Positions 1 through 6,391 of a DNA stretch of 8,176 nt are shown piece after piece (position 1 is the first letter of the stretch; the number at the start of each line of letters is the position of its first letter). Both the position numbers and the translations under genes were made by a program. The stretch is from Erythrobacter sp. Its GTDB lineage: Bacteria; Pseudomonadota; Alphaproteobacteria; Sphingomonadales; Sphingomonadaceae. The stretch covers positions 1 to 8,176 of the forward strand of contig JANQTR010000007.1 of assembly GCA_030731635.1 (NCBI GenBank), given 5' to 3'. The notes under the pieces are model-generated. The model did no database searches. It saw nothing but the letters and a program-made list of their open reading frames with translations, and was not told where the DNA came from.

Positions 1-2
1 TT

Positions 3-341
3 GCGGCACGCAATGCGGCGGCCAAAGGCGCGCCGACGTCGGGCGATGAAAAGCAGCTGCGCGTGGCGCTCGATAATCTGTTGGCGCTGGGTGAGGCCTA
101 TCCTGATCTCAAGGCATCCGCGAATTTCCAGTCGTTGCAAAGCGACTTGGGCGATGTGGAGGATAAGCTTGCTGCTGCCCGCCGCGCCTTGAATGCGGCA
201 GTGGCTCGTTTCAACAGCGCGCGCGAATCCTTCCCTGCGGTGCTGTTTGCCAGCACGCTCGGATTCGCCGAGGCCGATTTCCACCGGCTTGACGATAGCG
301 AGCAGGGCAGCGTGGATCAGGTGCCCAAAATCAGCTTCTGA
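3..341 (+). CDS. lemA: LemA family protein, C-terminal part (5' end outside window)
   Basis: The frame is open from the window edge and ends with TGA at 339-341, giving the last 112 residues of a protein whose start lies upstream. The visible part contains the LemA C-terminal pattern: an alanine/leucine-rich helix, then AYPDLKAS and NFQSLQSDL, a long helix with aromatic/asparagine positions (RRALNAAVARFNSARESFP), and the typical ending VPKISF. LemA proteins usually have one N-terminal membrane anchor followed by a helical bundle; the anchor would be in the missing part. Their biochemical role is not settled. The next gene is more than 200 bases away and has its own structured leader, so co-transcription is not required. 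The family call is secure and the function is unknown. Confidence 0.88.
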   Translation, partial: AARNAAAKGAPTSGDEKQLRVALDNLLALGEAYPDLKASANFQSLQSDLGDVEDKLAAARRALNAAVARFNSARESFPAVLFASTLGFAEADFHRLDDSEQGSVDQVPKISF

Positions 342-565
342 CCGGACATCAAACCCCGAAAACTGCCGGTTTCAGTCACATTCCAGTCGTTTTTCGGGGA
401 TTGTCTTGGAAAAGCAACTTCCCGCCCCGGCGCGGACCATTTTTCGTTTGCAATTCGGCTCCCAAGCCCTATTTGCCCCGTTCCCGCTGCCCCAAGGGGA
501 CTTCCTAACCGCAAGGCAGCTTGTCGTTTTATGGTTTTCACAAACCGTTTCGGGGGTCCCTTGAG
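342..565 (+). promoter_or_regulatory. Structured 5' leader upstream of the decarboxylase (candidate speF-like regulatory RNA)
   Basis: This 224-base stretch has no convincing gene and is rich in complementary segments. CCCCGAAAA at 354-362 pairs perfectly with TTTTCGGGG at 391-399. The same 5' segment can instead pair 354-361 with TTTCGGGG at 548-555, continued after a 5-base bulge by CGGTTT 367-372 with AAACCG 542-547. The second partner contains the G run (552-556) that should act as ribosome-binding site for TTG 566. Smaller stems lie between: GGAA 408-411/TTCC 419-422, GCAA 450-453/TTGC 473-476 enclosing GGCT 457-460/AGCC 465-468, GCTGCC 486-491/GGCAGC 515-520, and 531-537/542-548. Alphaproteobacterial ornithine decarboxylase genes are known to carry a conserved leader called speF; that this is the same element is inference from position and fold, not from a sequence match. 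Confidence 0.5.
354..399 (+). other. Local hairpin, 9-bp perfect stem (arm 1 of the alternative pairing)
   Basis: CCCCGAAAA (354-362) and TTTTCGGGG (391-399) are exact reverse complements with a 28-base loop. CTG 363-365 and CAG 384-386 could extend the stem past a small bulge. It lies 12 bases after the lemA stop and could double as a lemA terminator, but no T-run follows it (the next bases are attgtcttgg), so a plain intrinsic terminator is a weaker reading than a leader stem. Confidence 0.55.
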
Positions 566-1771
566 TTGCACATCTATCCTGACGCATTGGCTGTAGTCCG
601 CGACCTTCGTCCGGACGAACCCGTTATCCTCAATCGCCCGCACGCAGCGCGGCGTGCCGCCCGTTTCTTCGTTGAGAAGTTTCCGGGCAAGGTGCTGTAC
701 GCTGTCAAAGCGAACCCTGCCGCCGACCTGATTGAGGTGCTGTGGGATGCGGGCGTGACCCATTACGACGTCGCTTCGATTGCCGAAGTGCGGCTGGTGC
801 GCGGAATTCTTCCGCAGGCTGTGTTGTGCTTCATGCACCCGGTCAAAACCCCGGCGGCGATTACCGAAGCCTATTTCCAGCACGGCGTGCGCACCTTCAG
901 CCTTGATTCGGTTGAGGAACTGGAGAAGATCATTGACGCTTGCCGCGATCCCTCCACGGGAGACGCACCGCGCGATCTGCGCCTGTGCGTGCGGCTGCGT
1001 GTGTCTTCGGAATATTCGGAACTCAGCCTCGCCAGCAAATTCGGCTGCGACCTGATCGAAGCGCCCGCGCTGCTTCAGGAAGCTCGCCAGCATTGCGATT
1101 GGCTGGGTGTGTGCTTCCACGTTGGCAGTCAGGCGATGACCCCGTTTGCGTTTGTGCAGGCGTTGGACCGCACCCGCGCGGCCATCGCTGAAGCATCGGT
1201 GGTGATCGACATGATCGATGTCGGTGGAGGCTTTCCGAGCGCCTATCCCGGCCTCGAACCGCCGCCGATGGAAGATTACTTCGCGATCATCGCCAAGCAT
1301 TTCGAAGCCCTGCCGATCGCCTACAACGCTGAATTGTGGTGTGAGCCCGGCCGGGCGCTGAGCGCGGAATACAGTTCAATGATCGTACAGGTGAACAAGC
1401 GCCGCGGCGAAGAGCTTTACATCAATGATGGTGCTTACGGCGCGCTGTATGATGCCGCGCACGTCGCGTGGCGGTTCCCGGTGCGTGCGTTGGAAGATGA
1501 CCTGATCGAAGACAACGCAGATTTCGCCTTTTACGGGCCGACCTGCGACGATGCCGATTACATGAAGGGGCCATTCCCGCTCCCCGCCGACATTCAGGCT
1601 GGCGACTATATCGAAGTCGGCATGATCGGCGCTTACGGAGCGGCGATGAAGACTGGCTTTAACGGCTATGGCGCAGCGCAGGTTGTCACCGTCGCTGATG
1701 AGCCGATGATGAGCCTGTTCAACGGCACCCGCGTGCGCGAAGCGACCGACAATGTGGTGAGCCTGCGTTAA
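566..1771 (+). CDS. Ornithine/lysine-type PLP-dependent decarboxylase (fold type III)
   Basis: A 401-residue enzyme of the alanine-racemase-fold decarboxylase family. It probably converts L-ornithine (perhaps also lysine) to putrescine (or cadaverine) in the cytosol, the entry to polyamine synthesis. Visible signatures: YAVKANP with the PLP lysine K48, HVGSQ 185-189, the glycine-rich GGGFP 220-224 and EPGR 260-263 that hold the PLP phosphate, and GPTCDDAD 324-331, whose Cys327 and Asp328 match the active-site CD pair of ornithine decarboxylases. The length is normal for the short bacterial form. The open frame extends to TTG 521, but TTG 566 gives the expected N-terminus (MHIYPDALAVVRDL) and has a GGGGG run 9 bases upstream; the extra 15 residues would be encoded inside the structured leader. 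A strong hairpin follows the gene. Ornithine preference over lysine, arginine or diaminopimelate is inferred from the CD motif and length. Confidence 0.92.
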   Translation: MHIYPDALAVVRDLRPDEPVILNRPHAARRAARFFVEKFPGKVLYAVKANPAADLIEVLWDAGVTHYDVASIAEVRLVRGILPQAVLCFMHPVKTPAAITEAYFQHGVRTFSLDSVEELEKIIDACRDPSTGDAPRDLRLCVRLRVSSEYSELSLASKFGCDLIEAPALLQEARQHCDWLGVCFHVGSQAMTPFAFVQALDRTRAAIAEASVVIDMIDVGGGFPSAYPGLEPPPMEDYFAIIAKHFEALPIAYNAELWCEPGRALSAEYSSMIVQVNKRRGEELYINDGAYGALYDAAHVAWRFPVRALEDDLIEDNADFAFYGPTCDDADYMKGPFPLPADIQAGDYIEVGMIGAYGAAMKTGFNGYGAAQVVTVADEPMMSLFNGTRVREATDNVVSLR

Positions 1772-1785
1772 ACGCGGCTTGTCAC

Positions 1786-1822
1786 GCCCCCGCAGCGCCT
1801 GCAGTCTGGCGCGGGCGGGGGC
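1786..1822 (+). terminator. Strong GC-rich hairpin after the decarboxylase gene (terminator-like, no T-run)
   Basis: GCCCCCGC (1786-1793) pairs with 1815-1822, and GCGCC (1795-1799) pairs with GGCGC (1808-1812), separated by a 1/2-base internal loop and closed by an 8-base loop. That is 13 base pairs starting 15 bases after the stop codon. No run of T follows on the plus strand (attgcaccc), so it may stop transcription poorly alone, or may act as a 3' stabilising stem. It lies 29 bases before the next start codon and 14 bases before that gene's ribosome-binding site. Confidence 0.5.
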
Positions 1823-1850
1823 ATTGCACCCTTGAGAAGGGAGCTTCGGG

Positions 1851-3245
1851 GTGATCAGAAGGCTTATCGGAAAGCTGCTCGGACGCGGTGATCCTCCGCC
1901 AAGCGAGAGCCGCATCGGCTATCTTCTCGAAATTTGTCATGACCGGGTCGAGGGGAAAGTCGAGGCTTGGGGCGGTCTGGACAAGGCCGGGTTGATCGAA
2001 CGCCAGATCGCCGAGGGCGATGCCCGTATGGCGACGATGAACCTTGGCGGACATGTCCGCAGTTGTTTCGCCCTTGCGGGCCTCTACTGGGGGCAAGGGG
2101 ACATCGCGAAAGCGCGTCATTACCTCGAAAAGGCGCTTGAGCGTCACGAGCGGATGGTCGCCTATTGCGACATACGCGGGCCGCTGTGGCCAAGCGAGTA
2201 TTCCGACGAATCCGATGTGCGGATCGCGGCCCATTTGCTGGACCGCACCTTCGTACGAGTTCCCCGGCGGCCGCGGGATGAACCGGACCGTTACCCCTCG
2301 TTCAAAGCCATCCTCCTCGATGCGCTCGGCGACGATGTGCCGCTTGACATGGTGCGCTGGCAGGATTGGGAGGACAGCACGGTCAGAAACCGCTGGCCGA
2401 AGTTTCAGGTGGGCGAGGCGCAGTTCTATCGCCGCGCTCTGATCGGAGAATTTGCGGATGGCGCGGCGCTGCTTGCCGCGCACGAGGCCTTGTGGAAGTC
2501 CAAGGCGGGCAAGACCTTCGAGCCGGGGTGGTTCGATGGCTATGATGACAATGACCTGATTATCGATGCGCTGTTCGCCGCAATCCTCAAACGGATCGGT
2601 TGGGAAGGGCGCTATCGCCACAGCTGGCCGCACACGCTGCCTTATGATTCCACCCCTGAAACCACCCGCGAGCCTGATCGCTTTGCGCCTGTCATCGCCG
2701 CGCCTATTCCCATCGCTTCAACCGTGACAGGGGTGATCGCTGATCCGCAGGATGCGCGGCGGTTTATCGACCATCATCTGGCCAGCCAGTGCGATGACGA
2801 GGGCAATGCCTTTCCCGCCACCCGGCCTGAAAAGCAGCGCAGCAAGGTTGCCGCCGCGATGAAGGAACTGGGATGGACCCGCGATCCGGCTGCACTCGAA
2901 CTGATGCGCGCCTATCGTATGGACTACGTGCTGACCCCACGCACGCATCTGTCCTTGTGCGATCCGCTGGGACGCGGAGCGGATAGCTTCAAAGGCTGGA
3001 CGCAATATCTTTCCGAGGACTTCGGCCTGCATCCCGAATTGCTCGCCATCGCACAAAGCGAGGAGCCATCCGATTACATGGACCCGCAAGGGCTGTGGTA
3101 TGTGCTGTGGACCAAAGATCGTAAGGTGTACGCCGTCGACCGTGACGAATGGCACGACCCCGCGCTCGCAACCCAAAATGCGCGCACGGGGCATACCGTC
3201 TGGCCGTCATATGTCAGTTTTGTCGCCTGGTGGGTCGCAGGCTAA
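1851..3245 (+). CDS. Unassigned 464-residue protein with a TPR-like segment
   Basis: I do not recognise this protein as a named family. It starts at GTG 1851 with a good ribosome-binding site (GAAGGGAG, 1836-1843, 7 bases upstream). The reading frame is long, ends at TAA 3243-3245, and has the same codon style as its neighbours. There is no signal peptide and no clear membrane segment, so it should be cytosolic. Residues about 72-100 (ALAGLYWGQGDIAKARHYLEKAL) resemble a single tetratricopeptide-type helix pair. The middle (about 205-255) is helical and acidic/aromatic, with GYDDNDL. A proline-rich linker around 262-290 separates it from a C-terminal domain ending in GLWYVLWTKDRKVYAVDRDEW and SFVAWW. 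The closing pattern of strands, a charged turn and a final aromatic helix loosely recalls SUKH/SMI1-type immunity proteins, but this is a weak impression. No toxin gene is next to it. It meets the nitroreductase gene tail to tail with no gap. Confidence 0.8.
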   Translation: MIRRLIGKLLGRGDPPPSESRIGYLLEICHDRVEGKVEAWGGLDKAGLIERQIAEGDARMATMNLGGHVRSCFALAGLYWGQGDIAKARHYLEKALERHERMVAYCDIRGPLWPSEYSDESDVRIAAHLLDRTFVRVPRRPRDEPDRYPSFKAILLDALGDDVPLDMVRWQDWEDSTVRNRWPKFQVGEAQFYRRALIGEFADGAALLAAHEALWKSKAGKTFEPGWFDGYDDNDLIIDALFAAILKRIGWEGRYRHSWPHTLPYDSTPETTREPDRFAPVIAAPIPIASTVTGVIADPQDARRFIDHHLASQCDDEGNAFPATRPEKQRSKVAAAMKELGWTRDPAALELMRAYRMDYVLTPRTHLSLCDPLGRGADSFKGWTQYLSEDFGLHPELLAIAQSEEPSDYMDPQGLWYVLWTKDRKVYAVDRDEWHDPALATQNARTGHTVWPSYVSFVAWWVAG

Positions 3246-3929
3246 TCAGCCCCTCTCGTCAAACCCCACAAACCGCGCCGCCTCGTCCACGCTCTTGCGC
3301 TCACTGACGACCGCGTTGGCCGGAAAGTCCGGGTCGGGCCAGCCGAGTGCGACCGCTTTCATGATCACCTGATCGTCTGGAATGCCGGCGTGTTCGCGCA
3401 CCACAGGGCTTTGCATGATGCCTTGCGAGTTGATCACGCAACCAAGCCCGCGCGACCATGCTGCGTTGACCAGCGCCGTCGTTACCGCGCCGCAATCGAA
3501 GGGGGTGTCGTCGCTGCCGGACAGTTCGCGGTCATAGGCGATGATCACGCACACTGGCGCGTCGAACTGGCGGAATCCGCGCAGCACCCAGTCCTGGCGC
3601 GCGTCCTTGTCGTCGCGTTCGATCCCCATTGCGGAGAACAGCTGCTTGGCGACGCCGACCTGCCGGTCGCGGTGGACGCCTGCAAAGGCTTCGCCCCGGC
3701 GGAATTCGCGGCTGTCGGGGACACCGGCGAGGATGTTTTCGGTATTGCCTTTGCGGATGCGGTCGAGCGGTTCGCCGGTGATCACATGGAAATGCCACGG
3801 CTGCGTGTTCATCGACGTTGGCGAACGCATCGCCAGCGTCAGCACCTCTTCAATCAGCGCACGCGGCACCGGCTTGTCGAGATAACCGCGAATGCTGCGG
3901 CGGCCGAGGACAACCTCGTCATAGGTCAT
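3246..3929 (-). CDS. Nitroreductase family protein (FMN-dependent oxidoreductase)
   Basis: A 227-residue flavoprotein of the nitroreductase superfamily. Such enzymes use NAD(P)H and bound FMN to reduce nitroaromatics, quinones or similar acceptors; the physiological substrate here is unknown. Signatures: RRSIRGY at 10-16 and SPTSMNTQPW at 36-45 (FMN phosphate and ring contacts), a central helix with VTTALVNAAWSRGLGCV (149-165), and the C-terminal ALGWPDPDFPAN (194-205), all typical of the family. The open frame continues upstream to TTG 3971, overlapping the stop of the preceding gene by three bases. ATG 3929 is preferred because MTYDEVVLGRRSIR is the usual N-terminus, although its ribosome-binding site is weak (AGAAAG a few bases upstream). 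It is the last gene of the hemA - phosphatase-fold - nitroreductase set and probably depends on their transcript. Its TGA directly abuts the TAA of the convergent gene. Confidence 0.93.
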   Translation of the reverse strand: MTYDEVVLGRRSIRGYLDKPVPRALIEEVLTLAMRSPTSMNTQPWHFHVITGEPLDRIRKGNTENILAGVPDSREFRRGEAFAGVHRDRQVGVAKQLFSAMGIERDDKDARQDWVLRGFRQFDAPVCVIIAYDRELSGSDDTPFDCGAVTTALVNAAWSRGLGCVINSQGIMQSPVVREHAGIPDDQVIMKAVALGWPDPDFPANAVVSERKSVDEAARFVGFDERG

Positions 3930-3967
3930 GGTCAGGAACTTTCTGTCATTGGGGCAGGCGTGGGCGA

Positions 3968-5131
3968 TCAATCCGATGCGTCAGCGATCACGGCATCGAG
4001 ATACTGATCGGCATAATCGGTCTTGATCTCGCACCACAACAGCTTGTGATCGGAAAGCTGGTGGCGGCGGTAGTAGCTTTTGAAATAGCCTTCGGCCTGC
4101 GCCCCCGTGCGGCCCTTTTCGGTCAGCTTCGGAATCTTGGCCACGCCAACATAATGGCCCGCATCCGCGTCACGATAGACATATTTGAGCATGTCGAACG
4201 CGCCTGAGGCGCCGACCGCGAAATGGGGGTGGGCGGCCTTCGAGACGATCTGATCATAATGATGCTTGCCACCAAGGTCGGTTGCGGTGGCGGTGGTGGC
4301 GCGGGCAAAGCCGTGCTTCTCAAGTTGCTTCATCGTTTCGTGATCGGGCGATATGATGTTGAAATCGCCCAGCAACAGGTAATTGGCCTTCCAGCCGCCT
4401 TCTTCGGGATTGGCCCATTTGTCTGCGCGCGCCATGGCGATGCCTTGGGCCTTTTCGTATTCCTGCCGGTCCTTCATGAATTCGGCGATCTTGGCGATTT
4501 CAGCCTTGCGCTGCGCCATTTTGGGCGAGCTCTCGCTGCTGTCGCCGTAGTAGATGTGCACCGTCACCAGCTTGAATTCGAGCCAGCCCGAGCGGAAGGT
4601 GATGGCAAAGGGGGTGCGGGCAAATTGTACCTCGGTGGACCCCGGCGTCCCGTCATTGGTGGCGATACCATAGCCGGGTGGCAGCACAACCTCGCCCACT
4701 TCCTTCAGGAACTGCACCTTTTCCTTCCGGAACAGGAAGGCGAGCCGCTCGTCATTGCCGGCGTCCTTGGGGCCATTGCCGGTCGGCTTGCCGGAGGTGT
4801 CGCTGACGACATAGTCCCAGCCATCGCCGAGGTAATCCTCGACCAGCTCGTTGAGCTTCTTGAGGTTTCGATTGACCTCCTGCACCGCCACCAAATCGAA
4901 GTGATCAATGATCTCAGCGATGTAGAGCATCGATTCGACCGAGCGATCATAGCCGCCCGAATTGCCGAAATGCATGATGTTCCAGGTGGCGAGGCGCAGG
5001 CTATGTTCGTTGGTCTGGCTATGGATGTCGTTGCGCAGCCCGTCCCGCAGGCCTTTCAGGCGTTCGGCCACAAATTTGCGATGGGCTGCACTTTCCTTGA
5101 AGCCCCAGCGAACTCGATGAATCATGGCCAT
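3968..5131 (-). CDS. Endonuclease/exonuclease/phosphatase (EEP) family protein
   Basis: A 387-residue protein with the metal-dependent EEP fold shared by DNase I, exonuclease III, sphingomyelinases and inositol phosphatases. In order: ATWNIMHFG with Asn51, VAVQEV with the metal-ligand Glu85, VHIYYG with His192, LLGDFNI with Asp256 and Asn258, YDQIV near 292-296, and the closing SDH with Asp361 and His362. The catalytic set looks complete, so an active phosphoesterase is expected. There is no signal peptide; residues 1-45 are basic and helical, ahead of the catalytic domain. The substrate cannot be told from sequence: nucleic acid, phospholipid headgroup or phosphoinositide are all possible. 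ATG 5131 is chosen over TTG 5146 because AGGGA (5139-5143) sits 7 bases before it; ATG 5125 is a second possibility. It lies 39 bases after hemA and 38 bases before the preferred nitroreductase start, which suggests an operon. Confidence 0.9.
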   Translation of the reverse strand: MAMIHRVRWGFKESAAHRKFVAERLKGLRDGLRNDIHSQTNEHSLRLATWNIMHFGNSGGYDRSVESMLYIAEIIDHFDLVAVQEVNRNLKKLNELVEDYLGDGWDYVVSDTSGKPTGNGPKDAGNDERLAFLFRKEKVQFLKEVGEVVLPPGYGIATNDGTPGSTEVQFARTPFAITFRSGWLEFKLVTVHIYYGDSSESSPKMAQRKAEIAKIAEFMKDRQEYEKAQGIAMARADKWANPEEGGWKANYLLLGDFNIISPDHETMKQLEKHGFARATTATATDLGGKHHYDQIVSKAAHPHFAVGASGAFDMLKYVYRDADAGHYVGVAKIPKLTEKGRTGAQAEGYFKSYYRRHQLSDHKLLWCEIKTDYADQYLDAVIADASD

Positions 5132-5170
5132 TATGCGTTCCCTCAAACGGTCGGAACGGATAATGAGCCA

Positions 5171-6391
5171 TCACGCCGCTTCGCGCAATCTGATCTCCAG
5201 CCGGTCCCAGATTTCCACCAGTGCTTCGGTCAGCTCGTCCATCATCGGTTCGGTGTGGTGCGGGCCGGGGGTGAAACGCAGGCGCTCTGTCCCGCGCGGC
5301 ACGGTCGGGAAGTTGATCGGCTGCACATAGACGCCGTATTCCGCCAGCAGAATATCGCTGATCTTCTTGGCGCGCACCGGATCGCCGACCATCAGCGGCA
5401 CGATATGCGTAACAGAATCCATCACCGGCAGGCCCGCCTCGGCGAATTTCAGCTTCAGCAGTGCAGCGGCGCGCATTTGCGCGTTACGCTCGACACTGCT
5501 TTCCTTGAGGTGCTTCACCGAAGCCAGCACCCCTGCCACCAACACCGGCGATAGCGAGGTCGTGAAGATGAACCCCGGCGCGTAGGAGCGGATGCAGTCC
5601 ACTACCTTGTTACTAGCTGCGATATAGCCGCCCATCACGCCGAATGCCTTCCCCAGCGTGCCTTCGATGATGTCGATCCGGTGGGCCGCGCCGTCACGTT
5701 CCGAAATCCCGCCGCCGCGTGCGCCGTACATGCCGACCGCGTGGACTTCGTCGATATAAGTCAGCGCGTTGTATTTTTCGGCAAGGTCGCAGATCGCGTG
5801 GATCGGGGCGATATCGCCGTCCATCGAATAGACGCTTTCAAACGCGATCAGTTTCGGAGTGTCGGGGTCTTCGGCCGCCAGCAATTCTTCGAGATGGGCG
5901 ACGTCATTGTGCCGGAATACCCGCTTGGGGCAGCCCGAATTGCGGATGCCCGCGATCATGCTGGCGTGGTTCAATTCGTCCGAAAAGATCACGCAGCCCG
6001 GCAGCAAGCGCGCCAGCGTGGACAGCGTCGCATCGTTCGAGACATAGCCCGAGGTGAACAGCAGCGCTGTATCCTTGCCATGCAGATCGGCAAGCTCACG
6101 TTCCAGTTCAACATGGAAATGCGTGTTGCCGCCAATATTGCGCGTGCCGCCTGACCCTGCGCCAACATCATGCAGCGCGGCTTCCATCGCGCCGATCACC
6201 TTTTCGTGCTGTCCCATGCAAAGGTAATCGTTGGAACACCACACCGTGATCGGCTTGGGCCCGTTATGCCCGTGGAAACAGCGCGCGTTGGGATAGGCGC
6301 CCTTGTTGCGCATGATATCGATGAAGACGCGGTAGCGGCCTTCTTCATGCAGCCGGTCAATCGCCTGGTCGAAAATCTGATCGTAGTTCAC
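5171..6391 (-). CDS. hemA: 5-aminolevulinate synthase
   Basis: A 406-residue pyridoxal-phosphate enzyme that condenses glycine with succinyl-CoA to 5-aminolevulinate, the committed step of heme (C4 pathway) synthesis in alphaproteobacteria. The N-terminus MNYDQIFDQAIDRLHEEGRYRVF is family-typical. Active-site positions fit the usual alphaproteobacterial numbering: Arg21, Asn54 in WCSNDYLCMG, His142 in ELNHAS, Ser189 in ESVYSMDGD, Asp214 and His217 in YIDEVHAVG, and the PLP lysine Lys248 in EGTLGKAFG. The C-terminal RGTERLRFTPGP is intact. The start is GTG 6391 with only a modest AAAGAG upstream, which may limit translation. A Cys-Pro dipeptide at 154-155 (NSGCPKR) lies in the body of the enzyme. 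The gene leads the minus-strand set with the EEP protein and nitroreductase, and 172 bases separate it from murI upstream. Confidence 0.98.
   Translation of the reverse strand: MNYDQIFDQAIDRLHEEGRYRVFIDIMRNKGAYPNARCFHGHNGPKPITVWCSNDYLCMGQHEKVIGAMEAALHDVGAGSGGTRNIGGNTHFHVELERELADLHGKDTALLFTSGYVSNDATLSTLARLLPGCVIFSDELNHASMIAGIRNSGCPKRVFRHNDVAHLEELLAAEDPDTPKLIAFESVYSMDGDIAPIHAICDLAEKYNALTYIDEVHAVGMYGARGGGISERDGAAHRIDIIEGTLGKAFGVMGGYIAASNKVVDCIRSYAPGFIFTTSLSPVLVAGVLASVKHLKESSVERNAQMRAAALLKLKFAEAGLPVMDSVTHIVPLMVGDPVRAKKISDILLAEYGVYVQPINFPTVPRGTERLRFTPGPHHTEPMMDELTEALVEIWDRLEIRLREAA

Noticed and set aside
317..1300. A long minus-strand open frame opposite the decarboxylase (327 codons)
   Set aside because: It is antisense to a clearly functional PLP decarboxylase and covers the leader. 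Its product has no recognisable motifs, and long opposite-strand frames are common in GC-rich DNA.
1782..2633. A minus-strand open frame of 283 codons opposite the unassigned 464-residue gene
   Set aside because: The plus-strand frame is longer, has a good ribosome-binding site and a plausible protein composition; the minus-strand product is low-complexity and unlike any family known to me.
4223..5554. A 443-codon plus-strand open frame over the EEP gene and the 3' end of hemA
   Set aside because: It is a shadow of two well-supported minus-strand genes. Its histidine-, alanine- and glycine-rich product shows no domain.
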